A stretch of DNA of 43,931 nucleotides. Source: an uncultured Muribaculaceae bacterium. GTDB lineage: Bacteria; Bacteroidota; Bacteroidia; Bacteroidales; Muribaculaceae. This document shows positions 14,533-22,471 of the stretch, one piece after another. Where the stretch lies: contig CAMXAZ010000021.1 of assembly GCA_947179295.1 (NCBI GenBank), forward strand, positions 1-43,931, written 5' to 3'. The notes under the pieces are model-generated. The model searched no databases and was not told the origin of the DNA. It worked only from the letters and a program-made list of their open reading frames with translations. Position 1 is the first letter of the stretch; each line of letters opens with the position of its first letter. The position numbers were made by a program, and so were the translations under genes.

Positions 14533-16050
14533 TCAGGCGCCGAGAATCGACTTGATGGCCTTGCCGGTGGCGGCGGCTATGTCGCCCGCCGTGGTTCCGT
14601 ACTCGCCCTCTTCGGCAGCGGCTATGTCGCCCGCAAGACCGTGGATATAGACTCCGGCGGTAGCGGCCGTCTCCGATTTATAGCCCTGGGCAAGGAGAGC
14701 GGTGATGATGCCCGTGAGCACATCCCCGCTGCCGGGAGTGGCCATCGCCGACGAGCCGGTGGAGTTGAAAAACACCTTGCCGTCGGGACGCACCGTGGCG
14801 CTGTAACGGCCTTTGAGCACTATGATCAGCTTGTATTTGTGGGCCACTTCGAGAGCTTTCAGCAGACGGGTCTCCGCCGAAGCCTGCGAGCCGAAAATGC
14901 GGTCGAACTCCACCGAATGGGGTGTCAGTATCGACCCCGGTGTCAGATGGTCGATCAGCGCCGGATTGCGGGCTATGATGTTGAGCGCGTCGGCATCGAG
15001 AACCATCGGGCGCTTGATGGTCTTGATCAGAGTCTCAAGCGCGCCCTTGGTGGCATCGTTGGTGCCTATGCCGGGGCCGGCTCCGATAGCCGTGTAGTTG
15101 AAGCGCGGGGTCATGTCGGAAATTACGTTCTCCTCGCGGTCGGGCAGGAAAAGCGCCTCCGGGACTGAATTCTGAATCACGCCGAAACCGCAGCGCGGCG
15201 AGTGGACCGTCAGCTTGCCTACACCTGCGCGCAGAGCACCGCGGGCAGCCATGACGGCGGCTCCCATCATGCCGTAGCAGCCGGCAAAGAGCAGCGCATG
15301 GCCGAAATCGGCTTTGGAGCAGAAATCAGGGCGGCGTTTGAGCACCCGGCAGACGTCGTCTTTCTCTATGAGATAATATTTCGTGGCGGTTTCCTCGATG
15401 GCCTTGCGGCTCAGACCGATATCTACAGTCTTCCACCGCCCCACAAGCTCGGCGTTGTCGCTAAGGAAGAATGCGAGACGCGGAAACTGTACGGCTATGG
15501 TGAGGTCGGCGTGGACCACGTTGCGCGCGAGCACACGGGTGTTCCAGTCGCCGAACATGCCTGAGGGCACGTCGATTGACACTACCGTAGCGCCAGACTC
15601 GTTGATATAGCGCGCCATAGCCATGTAGCCACCCTCAAGCGGATTGCGCAGCCCGGTTCCGAAAAGACCGTCGATCACAAGATGGTCGGGGGTAAGGGGC
15701 GGAATGTGGGCGGTGTGCACTATCTCTGTCATCGAGACATTGCCCATGCGCATCAGCTCCTCGCGGGCCATACGGCAGTCGCGCGACAGAGAGTCGCCCT
15801 TGACATTGATGAGCACCACGTGGGGATTGAAGCCTGCTTCGATCAGCAGCTTGGCCACAATCAGGGCATCGGCGCCGTTGTTGCCCGCACCGGCGAAGAC
15901 CATAGTGGGCTTCGACGGACGCCAGCGGCCGAGAATCTCATTGACCACCCCTTCGGCCACCCGATGGATAAGCTCCATAGAGCTTACACCCTCGTCGTCG
16001 ATGGTGACGCGGTCAATATGGCGTATATTTTCAGTAGTAAATATTTTCAT
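14533..16050 (-). CDS. nnr: Bifunctional NAD(P)H-hydrate epimerase / ADP-dependent dehydratase
   Basis: This enzyme repairs hydrated NADH and NADPH: the N-terminal YjeF domain interconverts the R and S epimers and the C-terminal ribokinase-like domain dehydrates the S form using ADP. Visible motifs are FAGAGNNGADA and IDGLFGTGL in the epimerase half, then GHALLFAGCYGMMGAAV, TPHSVEFDRIFG and PGSGDVLTG in the dehydratase half. An upstream in-frame ATG at 16,119 would add 23 residues (starting MGRRRKSD) unlike the family. I chose 16,050 because MKIFTTENIRHID is the usual start. A clear promoter lies about 90-120 bases upstream. The product is 505 residues, the normal length for the fused form, and cytoplasmic. 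Confidence 0.92.
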   Translation of the reverse strand: MKIFTTENIRHIDRVTIDDEGVSSMELIHRVAEGVVNEILGRWRPSKPTMVFAGAGNNGADALIVAKLLIEAGFNPHVVLINVKGDSLSRDCRMAREELMRMGNVSMTEIVHTAHIPPLTPDHLVIDGLFGTGLRNPLEGGYMAMARYINESGATVVSIDVPSGMFGDWNTRVLARNVVHADLTIAVQFPRLAFFLSDNAELVGRWKTVDIGLSRKAIEETATKYYLIEKDDVCRVLKRRPDFCSKADFGHALLFAGCYGMMGAAVMAARGALRAGVGKLTVHSPRCGFGVIQNSVPEALFLPDREENVISDMTPRFNYTAIGAGPGIGTNDATKGALETLIKTIKRPMVLDADALNIIARNPALIDHLTPGSILTPHSVEFDRIFGSQASAETRLLKALEVAHKYKLIIVLKGRYSATVRPDGKVFFNSTGSSAMATPGSGDVLTGIITALLAQGYKSETAATAGVYIHGLAGDIAAAEEGEYGTTAGDIAAATGKAIKSILGA

Positions 16051-16138
16051 GATCCGGAGATGAGTCTGTGAGTGACGGTAGCCCGACGGCCGGCTGTCGC
16101 TTTTCCGCCTGCGGCCCAATCACTTCTATTGCAGATTA

Positions 16139-16169
16139 CAAAATTACAAAACAAGATTGTCATGAGCAA
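16139..16169 (-). promoter_or_regulatory. Promoter for nnr
   Basis: On the minus strand TTG (16,169-16,167) is followed after 20 bases by TAATTTTG (16,146-16,139), an exact Bacteroidetes promoter arrangement. The predicted transcript starts near 16,133, about 83 bases before the chosen nnr start. Confidence 0.7.
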
Positions 16170-16194
16170 CCCCACCCCGAAAAAAAAGCCGCCA

Positions 16195-16302
16195 TATAAA
16201 AAGAAGCGAAAGAAGCGAGACTACCCGACTAAGTGGTAGCCTCGACTTTACCTTTTTTTAGAGTGCTAATTGGAGCGACTAAAGTCTCCAAAAGCACTAT
16301 CA
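16195..16302 (-). ncRNA. Candidate structured RNA downstream of the AbiF-like gene
   Basis: Read on the minus strand, a -7 box is followed by two hairpins and a T-rich tail. Hairpin 1 pairs AGTGCT (16,293-16,298 with 16,262-16,267) outside a GGAG/CTCC stem. Hairpin 2 pairs ten bases (16,235-16,244 with 16,216-16,225, one mismatch) and runs into TTCTTTCGCTTCTTTTT. Both loops carry nearly the same sequence, CGACTAAAGT (16,276-16,285) and CGACTAAGT (16,226-16,234) on the plus strand. There is no reading frame. From memory, HEPN-type AbiF proteins are often encoded next to structured RNAs that act as antitoxins, so this is the natural partner of the gene at 16,369-17,247. It could instead be the terminator and a fortuitous hairpin. 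Confidence 0.6.
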
Positions 16303-16307
16303 TATTG

Positions 16308-16315
16308 CAAAGGTA
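16308..16315 (-). promoter_or_regulatory. -7 promoter element for the candidate RNA
   Basis: The minus strand reads TACCTTTG, matching TAnnTTTG, and would start transcription near 16,302, just before hairpin 1. A TTG lies 15 bases upstream, closer than the usual 19-21, so promoter strength is uncertain. Confidence 0.45.
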
Positions 16316-16368
16316 ATACTTTTACCCTTGCAAAAAAATTTTTGAACCGTAATTTTGTGTTAAGAATC

Positions 16369-17247
16369 TCATATAGTGAGGAAATTAGGTATTAATGGCT
16401 TAAGTTTAGGAGAAACAGAACAAAGATCTTCATAAAGATTCTTTATCTGTTTGCCCATATCATCGGCTCTATTGGCAGAAACCCGCTCCATCACATACTT
16501 AATAACCCGAAGTGCACCTATTATGTTGTTACGTTCTGATGGATTATAGGCTGCCGGACCGCGACGAATTGCCAAAGGAAGACGCAAATCGTACAAGAGA
16601 AGTCCGTGAGCGCAAGCATTACGGACTTGCCTGATGGTGTGCATATAGCTTTCAAACGTAACGACCTGTCGGATGCCGAACTTATGAGCGATGAAGATTT
16701 TATCTTCACGATCTTTCAGTTGCTCGTAAAGTTTCATCACTGCTCCAAAAGTCATAAATTCCAGAGTTTTCCACGACGGAGCGAAGCGGTCATCGGGATT
16801 CTTCTGATGATGGCGGCGTATGACCGGATTGCGTTTGAAGTCGGGGGTATAGACTTTACTCTCAAAGTCGCGGGCATAGGCGCGACCAACAACCGATGGA
16901 CTTACAAACCATATCGGTGTAGAATTATACTTGTTGGAAAGGTGGTATATCAACGAAGTGCGGAAAGCTATTTCGATGCGGTTGAGATAGCGCATTAGCA
17001 ACAGTCGCAGATCAAAATCGAAATAATATAAATTGACTGCGTCCTCAAACGATGCGCCCTCAATGTATTCATGAGTACGGTTGCGCAAATCAGGATAAGA
17101 CTTTTCAAACGGGAAAAGATAAAAACCAAGGCGATAGTACCCTATGTCGAGTAGTATTTCTCGCGCTTTGTCTTTATCAGCGATAGCGAGACCTCTTGAT
17201 TCAAGAAGGCCAAGCTGCCGGTCTATTGTAGTTGCCGATTTCGTCAT
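16369..17247 (-). CDS. AbiF/AbiD-type abortive infection protein (Abi_2 family, HEPN)
   Basis: This 292-residue protein has the hallmarks of the Abi_2 family: an N-terminal segment with IGYYRLGFYLFPFE (about residues 34-47), an LYYFDFDLRLLLMRYLNRIEIAFRT-type core (about 73-97), and near the C-terminus RNACAH, an R-x4-H motif (Arg209 to His214) typical of HEPN ribonucleases. Members stop phage spread by shutting down the host or cutting RNA; some are RNA-controlled toxins. The gene is noticeably more AT-rich than its neighbours, consistent with transfer as a defence gene. It lies between GH97 and nnr with its own weak promoter, and a candidate structured RNA follows 66 bases after its stop. 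RNase activity is inferred from the motif. Confidence 0.88.
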   Translation of the reverse strand: MTKSATTIDRQLGLLESRGLAIADKDKAREILLDIGYYRLGFYLFPFEKSYPDLRNRTHEYIEGASFEDAVNLYYFDFDLRLLLMRYLNRIEIAFRTSLIYHLSNKYNSTPIWFVSPSVVGRAYARDFESKVYTPDFKRNPVIRRHHQKNPDDRFAPSWKTLEFMTFGAVMKLYEQLKDREDKIFIAHKFGIRQVVTFESYMHTIRQVRNACAHGLLLYDLRLPLAIRRGPAAYNPSERNNIIGALRVIKYVMERVSANRADDMGKQIKNLYEDLCSVSPKLKPLIPNFLTI

Positions 17248-17264
17248 ATACAGATTTGAGAGAT

Positions 17265-17272
17265 CGAAGTTA
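17265..17272 (-). promoter_or_regulatory. Weak promoter element for the AbiF-like gene
   Basis: The minus strand reads TAACTTCG (one change from TAnnTTTG), with TTC 20 bases upstream at the -33 position. Transcription would start near 17,258, giving a very short leader of about ten bases. Confidence 0.35.
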
Positions 17273-17329
17273 CAGTAAAAGATGGATAGCGGGAACAGTC
17301 AGACTTCATGCGGCCACCCCGAAACTTTT

Positions 17330-19264
17330 TCATCTGATCACTACGAAGCCTCCGCCGGGCTGCATGGTGACTGACGGGGCTTTTTTGCCGGCTGTCAGAT
17401 CTTTTCTGACAGGATTCCGGTCGGCGTCGTCGCAGTAGAGCCTATAGGCATCACCCTTGGCGAGGCAGTCAAGAGTGACCGCTACGGGCTTGTCGGTGGC
17501 ATTTACCCCGGCTATGTACCACTTGTCGGCATGGCGGCGCGCCAGCACCACATAGCGTCCCGGATAGCCTTCGATGAAGCGGGTTTCGTCCCAGACGGTG
17601 GGCACCTCGCGCAGATAGTCCATGCAGACGGCCGGCGCGTCCTCAAGGTTGTAGGGTGTTATGGCGAAGTTCTGCACCGGGTTCTGAAACAGTACTGTTG
17701 TAGCCAGCTGAAAGGCATCGCTGGTCATGCGGCGGTGACCGTCACGGTTGTTCCGGCTGATATACTTGTTCATGAAGCAGCCGCCGAACTCCATGCAGCC
17801 CACACTGTTGCGGATGAAGGGGTGGAGTGTGGCGTTGAAAGCCTCGTCGTCACAGGCCTGCTGGGTGAAATACATGTTCTCGCTTGCCCTCACGGCCTCG
17901 CTCCCCACATAGTTGGGATACATCCGCTCCCATCCGCGCGGCAGTGTGCAGCCGTGGAATATCACCATCAGCCCGTGGTCATCGGCATCGGACAGTATCG
18001 CCTCATACAGGCGCATGGTCTCCTGCTTGTCACCGCCGAAGAAATCCACCTTTATGCCCTTCACTCCAAGGCTGCGCAGCCAGCGCATCTCGGCCTTGCG
18101 CCTGATGGGATTGTCCATGCAGTTTATCGGGCCCTGCTCTATGTCGTTCCAGTAGCCTGAGGAGCTGTACCACATTATAAGGCTCACACCCTTCGAGCGG
18201 GCATATGCGGCAAGCTCCGGCAGACGATCGCGCCCGATCTGGGTGTCCCACCAGTTGTCTACAAGCACATATCTGTAGCCCATCTCATGGGCGAAGTCAA
18301 TGTATGTCTTCTGGTCCTCCATGTTGATGCTCTTGTCCTGCCATACAATCCAGCTCCATGTACCGCAACCCGGCTCATAGCTGTGGGCCGAGTCATAGCG
18401 CGGGCTGACGAGATCCCAAGGCACGGTGGTCTCCACTATCGGCGCGAGGTCGCGGCCCACGGTGATAGTGCGCCAGGGAGTATGGCCGGGGAGAGCCATC
18501 GCGGCTCCCGCATTGCCGTTGCCGTTGTTTTCCTCCGGCATTGGATAGGCTATGGTGTAGAGTCCGTCGAGCCTGTAGTCACTCAGATGCGAACCGCAGT
18601 AGTAACTGTCGACCCCGGTTTCTGAAAGGAGCACCCAGCCGTCATCGCCTACCCTGAACAGACAGGGGAAAGTGTAGCCCTGTCCGTACTGCGAGACGGC
18701 GTCCATAGGCGCATCGGCCGTGTAGACCTCTTCATAAGACGGACTCGTGCGCTTCCAGTTCTCCATAGCCGTGCGCTGTGGCGTAAGGAAAGTGGTGGTG
18801 CCGGCCGGAAAACGGAAACCGGAGGCCTCGGAACTTATGTAGATCGCTCCCGTGTCGCCCTGACGGGGTATGCGGTAGCGGAAAGCAACGTCATGGTCCG
18901 AAACCCGGAACTCCACCTCCCAGCGGCCTCCGCCGGGAGTCTCGAAAGCCACCGTCGCCTCGTTGGCACGATAGTCTACCGAGCTCTTCTTGATGCGGTC
19001 AAGCGTGTAATGTTCCTCAACCTTCCTGACCTCCGAGGGGACGATGGAAGACGACGTGGTGAAGGAGCCTATGTTTGACTCGAAGCCCAAAGGCGACTGG
19101 CGGAGCATGGTCTTTCCGTCGAGAGTCACCGAGTAGCACGGACGACCCTCCGCGTCAAGATCGACGCTGACATCAAGTTTGCCGTCCGGGCCTGTGATGT
19201 TGAAAGCAAAAGCTGTTGATATGCCGGCAAGCATTGCAACGACCGGCAGCACTGTTCTTTTCAT
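17330..19264 (-). CDS. Glycoside hydrolase family 97, probably a retaining alpha-galactosidase type
   Basis: The 644-residue protein has a signal peptide (to about residue 20) and the GH97 plan: an N-terminal beta-sandwich, a (beta/alpha)8 barrel, and a small C-terminal beta domain. Barrel signatures include YVLVDNWWDTQIGRDRL, GVSLIMWYSSSGYW, GIKVDFFGGD and HGCTLPRGWERMYPN. Asp407 in KVDFF and Glu462 in RASEN are 55 residues apart, the spacing I remember for the nucleophile and acid/base of retaining GH97 alpha-galactosidases; inverting SusB-type alpha-glucosidases lack this Asp. It should release terminal alpha-linked sugars in the periplasm. It is a monocistronic gene by spacing, not in a Sus-type locus. 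Confidence 0.9.
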   Translation of the reverse strand: MKRTVLPVVAMLAGISTAFAFNITGPDGKLDVSVDLDAEGRPCYSVTLDGKTMLRQSPLGFESNIGSFTTSSSIVPSEVRKVEEHYTLDRIKKSSVDYRANEATVAFETPGGGRWEVEFRVSDHDVAFRYRIPRQGDTGAIYISSEASGFRFPAGTTTFLTPQRTAMENWKRTSPSYEEVYTADAPMDAVSQYGQGYTFPCLFRVGDDGWVLLSETGVDSYYCGSHLSDYRLDGLYTIAYPMPEENNGNGNAGAAMALPGHTPWRTITVGRDLAPIVETTVPWDLVSPRYDSAHSYEPGCGTWSWIVWQDKSINMEDQKTYIDFAHEMGYRYVLVDNWWDTQIGRDRLPELAAYARSKGVSLIMWYSSSGYWNDIEQGPINCMDNPIRRKAEMRWLRSLGVKGIKVDFFGGDKQETMRLYEAILSDADDHGLMVIFHGCTLPRGWERMYPNYVGSEAVRASENMYFTQQACDDEAFNATLHPFIRNSVGCMEFGGCFMNKYISRNNRDGHRRMTSDAFQLATTVLFQNPVQNFAITPYNLEDAPAVCMDYLREVPTVWDETRFIEGYPGRYVVLARRHADKWYIAGVNATDKPVAVTLDCLAKGDAYRLYCDDADRNPVRKDLTAGKKAPSVTMQPGGGFVVIR

Positions 19265-19504
19265 AAGTATGGATAGATTTGTATAGTCTGGTAAGAGATG
19301 ATCTGATTGAAACAGTCGCTAAGTAGAGAGACCGTTAATGAAACAGCCTCTAAGTTAGGCAATTTTTCAGAATCCGCCAACCCGTTACAACACTCATCAG
19401 CCTCAGCCGCATCCTTTGATTACAAAAACCGCTCCTTTTTATTCCAAAACCGCCACTCCTCAAGCCAGACAGACCTAACCCGCGGCTATGCGGCAGGGTC
19501 GGTT

Positions 19505-20182
19505 CTATATGATTTCGAAATCCAGGCTGCGGCGGCGGAGTTCATCAGGCAGGTCCGGAGCCGGACTGACGAGCAGGCGGCTGATGCCGGGCAGCAGTAG
19601 CAGTGGGAGATCGTCAGGATGGTCGGTGGCCACAGCCTCTATCTTCCACCCCTCGCGGGCGGCATAGTCCAGACAGAGATCCCGTTTGCGCTCACCACGT
19701 GTCTCAGTGTAAGCCTCGCCCGCCGAGGCCGGAAGCGGAGTGGCTATGAAACCGTCGAAGCCTGCCAGAGCTGTGAGCCGCGGCAGGTAAAGGTCAGGAG
19801 CAGCAGATGCAAGCAAAAACCGATAGCCCCGCCGCCGGTAGCCGTCGAGCCGCTCAAGCAGCTTCCGGTTCAGAGCAGCGCCAAGCACCGAGACAAAATG
19901 CTCCATGTCGGCCTCCGTCATTGATTCGGCCGCCATGCGGTGGACCGGATGCTTCATTTCCGTATGGCTTATCAGCCTGAGGCGACGCAGTCCGAGCAGA
20001 CCGCCTATGCGAAGCAGGCGCCAATAGCCCCGCCGCCGGCGCAGTTTCGCAGCCATGAAGCGCACCAGCATGTGCAGCGAATTGCCGCGGAGCAGTGTGC
20101 CGTCAAGATCGACGACCACACAGGGCGATGCCTCACACTTCGGCCCCTCAGCCGGGAGTGAGGCTCCGGATGATATTTTCAT
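19505..20182 (-). CDS. HAD-superfamily phosphatase (SerB-like)
   Basis: The protein has the HAD motifs in order: DLDGTLLRGNS (motif I, two Asp), LLASAAPDLYLP (motif II Ser), GERKRDLC (motif III Lys) and ATDHPDDLPLL (motif IV Asp pair). A helical cap lies between motifs I and II, as in phosphoserine-phosphatase-like members. It should hydrolyse a small phosphate ester. A start at 20,182 (MKISSG) gives an ATGA overlap with the upstream phosphoribosyltransferase; an ATG five codons earlier is possible. The third gene of an overlapping trio, it may remove the 5-phosphate left after transfer of phosphoribose. The substrate is inferred from context only. Confidence 0.8.
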   Translation of the reverse strand: MKISSGASLPAEGPKCEASPCVVVDLDGTLLRGNSLHMLVRFMAAKLRRRRGYWRLLRIGGLLGLRRLRLISHTEMKHPVHRMAAESMTEADMEHFVSVLGAALNRKLLERLDGYRRRGYRFLLASAAPDLYLPRLTALAGFDGFIATPLPASAGEAYTETRGERKRDLCLDYAAREGWKIEAVATDHPDDLPLLLLPGISRLLVSPAPDLPDELRRRSLDFEII

Positions 20183-20736
20183 GCGTCCATCGACCACGGG
20201 AAACGGATTAAAGTTCTGTCATCATAGATTGTATAGTCCGGGCGGAGAAGCGGAGCAGCTGTGGTCACGGTTATGACAGCCGTGCGCAGTTCAATTTCAG
20301 GATTCCCGCGCCTCAACGCCCCGGCCACGCGCAGCATGGTTGCTCCGCTGTCAACGGCATCGTCCACAAGCAGCACACTGATCTTTCCGAGGCCCGTCAG
20401 CGAAGACGGCAACTGAAACGGAGGCAGGTCAGAGGCACTCCTGCAGCGGCCCGCCAAGACGGAGGCTTCAATAATCCTGAGCCTGTCAAGCAGAGGGCGC
20501 GGCAGACGTCCGAGCGACTTGCCGAGCATACGTTTACGGCTCGTCGACGGCCTCTGAAGACCCACAAAACCGAGAGCCGCGCGCGAGAAACAGGGTCGCA
20601 TCTCACAGGCCACATACTCACCGCCACGGCGTATGCCCACAATCAGCTGCGGATCGAAGCCCGAAGCGGCCACCAAGGCGGCAAGCTCCCGGCATGTACG
20701 GCCAAATGCGGCGGAATCGAGTGTCAGCACTCTCAT
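20179..20736 (-). CDS. Phosphoribosyltransferase domain protein
   Basis: A type I phosphoribosyltransferase fold is shown by the PRPP loop VLLVDDAVDSGATM and an upstream IVGIRRGGEYVA segment that fits the pyrophosphate loop. I chose the start at 20,736 (MRVLTLDS), which overlaps the stop of the glycosyltransferase gene by four bases (ATGA). The longer frame from 20,883 would add 49 residues rich in Pro, Ser and Arg that run inside the upstream gene. The product is about 185 residues. The usual role would be purine salvage, but its tight coupling to a glycosyltransferase and a HAD phosphatase suggests it may use PRPP to add ribose to a glycan. Confidence 0.78.
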   Translation of the reverse strand: MRVLTLDSAAFGRTCRELAALVAASGFDPQLIVGIRRGGEYVACEMRPCFSRAALGFVGLQRPSTSRKRMLGKSLGRLPRPLLDRLRIIEASVLAGRCRSASDLPPFQLPSSLTGLGKISVLLVDDAVDSGATMLRVAGALRRGNPEIELRTAVITVTTAAPLLRPDYTIYDDRTLIRFPWSMDA

Positions 20737-21707
20737 CTGATCCTCCCTTCGTAGAAACGGCGCGTGACAATTCCGAGCGCTCCGCGGCCGAGGTAACTCA
20801 GCACTATTCCGAGCTTGTTTTTCAAACGCACCCGTGGACTCAGCAGACTCTCGCGGCGGTAAGCCCTGATCAGCCGCCAGCATTCATCGGCTACCGCCCC
20901 ATAGCGCCCGTCAGGGTCATTCGCGGCTATCAGGCCGAACATATTGAAGGCCGCACTCAGCCGGCGGTCACGGGCTGCGGGCCGCAGAGCGGGATAATGG
21001 AGAGCCATATGCTTCTCTATGCGCTCCGTCACTTCAAGCACATCGAAGCGCCGCGGCGAGAAGCAGCCGGTCACGCTGACCGGATTTTTGCGATAGAAGT
21101 ATAGGCAGTCCGGTATAAGAGCTGTCTTCCCGGCCTTTTCGGCCAGAAGATAGAAAATGTCAAGGTCTTCATAGAGGATGCCTTCGCGGAACCTCAGGCC
21201 GCTGTCAAACAGACTTCGCGCAAAGATCTTGCCACACACGGAGGGGCAGGCTCCATCCTGATAGAGCACCCTTTCTATATAAGCCTCCTGCCCGAACACC
21301 GTCGGCGAAGCGGCCGGAGCATCAGCCCATCTGACCTGAGAGGTATCGGCACCTTCGGTCCATCGGGCCTCCACAAACGCGGTGCCGCTCCTGCGGGCAG
21401 CCCCAAGCAGCACGGTCACGGCATGGGGCGAAAGCACATCATCGCTGTCGAGAAACATCACCCACTCTCCACGCGCCATTTCCAGTCCGGAATTGCGGGC
21501 GGATGATAGACCTCCGTTGGGACGCCTGACTCCCATCACCCGGCTGTCGCGCCCGGCATATTCGCGGATTATCTCCGGAGTAGAGTCAGTAGAGCCGTCA
21601 TCGACCACAATCACCTCCAGGTCAGTGAATGTCTGTCCGAGAGCGCTGTCAAGGCACTCCCGGATATGCATCTCCACATTATAGGCGGGTATTATGATCG
21701 AAACCAT
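20733..21707 (-). CDS. Family 2 glycosyltransferase
   Basis: The 324-residue protein is a GT-A fold, family 2 transferase: MVSIIIPAYNVE at the start, VIVVDDGSTDST, NGGLSSARNSGLE, and FLDSDDV as the DxD metal/nucleotide-sugar motif. The C-terminal third is Arg-rich and basic, typical of association with the inner face of the membrane, without a clear transmembrane helix. It should transfer a sugar from a nucleotide donor to a surface polysaccharide, lipopolysaccharide or glycan precursor. The gene is 25 bases downstream of DUF4923 and overlaps the next gene by four bases, so the three GT2/PRTase/HAD genes are one translationally coupled unit. Confidence 0.88.
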   Translation of the reverse strand: MVSIIIPAYNVEMHIRECLDSALGQTFTDLEVIVVDDGSTDSTPEIIREYAGRDSRVMGVRRPNGGLSSARNSGLEMARGEWVMFLDSDDVLSPHAVTVLLGAARRSGTAFVEARWTEGADTSQVRWADAPAASPTVFGQEAYIERVLYQDGACPSVCGKIFARSLFDSGLRFREGILYEDLDIFYLLAEKAGKTALIPDCLYFYRKNPVSVTGCFSPRRFDVLEVTERIEKHMALHYPALRPAARDRRLSAAFNMFGLIAANDPDGRYGAVADECWRLIRAYRRESLLSPRVRLKNKLGIVLSYLGRGALGIVTRRFYEGRIR

Positions 21708-21732
21708 GCTCTTAGCCGTGTGTTTCAGTCTG

Positions 21733-22431
21733 TCAGTTCTGCCTCTGGAGTTCGAAACCTGCCGTCATGCCGTCATACTGCTGAAGGATGGCGGTCAGAC
21801 CTTTGATTGTGCTGTTTCCTGAAAGAGAGCCGGCCTTTTCAACCAGCGTCATGAGCTTGGTCACATCGAAAGTGAGTTCCATTTTGTTGCCGTTCATGAC
21901 AATAAAGCCCTCCATCGAACCGACCTTTATCTTTTTGAAGGCCTTGAAATTGAAAATGAAGTTTCCTGACTCGGCATCCTTGGTGATGGTGCCGCTCAGA
22001 GTCATCATGCGGGCTTTGAAGGTGAAAGTGGAGTCGGCATTGATGGTCATGACGAGCGAAGTCAGACCGGCGGTCTTGTAATAGGGAGCCAGTTTGGCTT
22101 CTACCTGCTGTGCGGCTGCGGCACCGCCGGCCTTGAGCAGGAAATTGTCACTCTTGAACGACACTGCCGGATTGACATAGTTCCATGTCCCCACCATCTT
22201 CTCTACGGTCAGCTTCGAGCTTCCCACACCGAGAGCGTTTGCCACACCTGAGAGCAGGTCGCCGAGACCGCCGGCTTTTGATGAGCCGGATGAGCCGGTC
22301 TTGGTAGAGTCAGACGCGGTGGCTGAAGAGACCTTGCCGAGAAGGTCAGAAATGTCCCAGCCGGAAGCCGAGGCGCTCATTGAAGTGGAAAGGAACAGAG
22401 AGATAAGAAGGATGACAGTTAATTTTTTCAT
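21733..22431 (-). CDS. DUF4923 family secreted protein
   Basis: The 232-residue product begins with MKKLTVILLISLFLSTSMSASA (signal peptide). I chose this start over the upstream ATG at 22,497, which would overlap the preceding gene and place a non-hydrophobic segment first. After a Ser/Gly-rich linker, a beta-rich domain begins with VGTWNYVNPAVSF and continues through FTFKARMMTLSGT and GFIVMNGNKMELTFDV, as in DUF4923, a Bacteroidetes family of unknown, probably lipocalin-like, periplasmic proteins. It sits between a surface lipoprotein and a glycosyltransferase, all leftward and closely spaced. Confidence 0.82.
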   Translation of the reverse strand: MKKLTVILLISLFLSTSMSASASGWDISDLLGKVSSATASDSTKTGSSGSSKAGGLGDLLSGVANALGVGSSKLTVEKMVGTWNYVNPAVSFKSDNFLLKAGGAAAAQQVEAKLAPYYKTAGLTSLVMTINADSTFTFKARMMTLSGTITKDAESGNFIFNFKAFKKIKVGSMEGFIVMNGNKMELTFDVTKLMTLVEKAGSLSGNSTIKGLTAILQQYDGMTAGFELQRQN

Positions 22432-22471
22432 ATTTGCATTTAATTGATTTCTAAAAACAGGGAAACAGGCA

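Noticed and set aside
16051-16119. N-terminal extension of nnr from ATG at 16,119
   Set aside because: The extra 23 residues are Arg/Ser-rich and unlike the family, which starts near MKIFTTENIR.
19265-19504. Possible gene or RNA between the GH97 and HAD genes
   Set aside because: No frame with family features, no convincing promoter box and only a short imperfect GC hairpin. Treated as ordinary intergenic DNA.
20737-20883. N-terminal extension of the phosphoribosyltransferase
   Set aside because: It runs inside the glycosyltransferase gene and is Pro/Arg/Ser-rich. The start at 20,736 gives an ATGA overlap matching the next junction.
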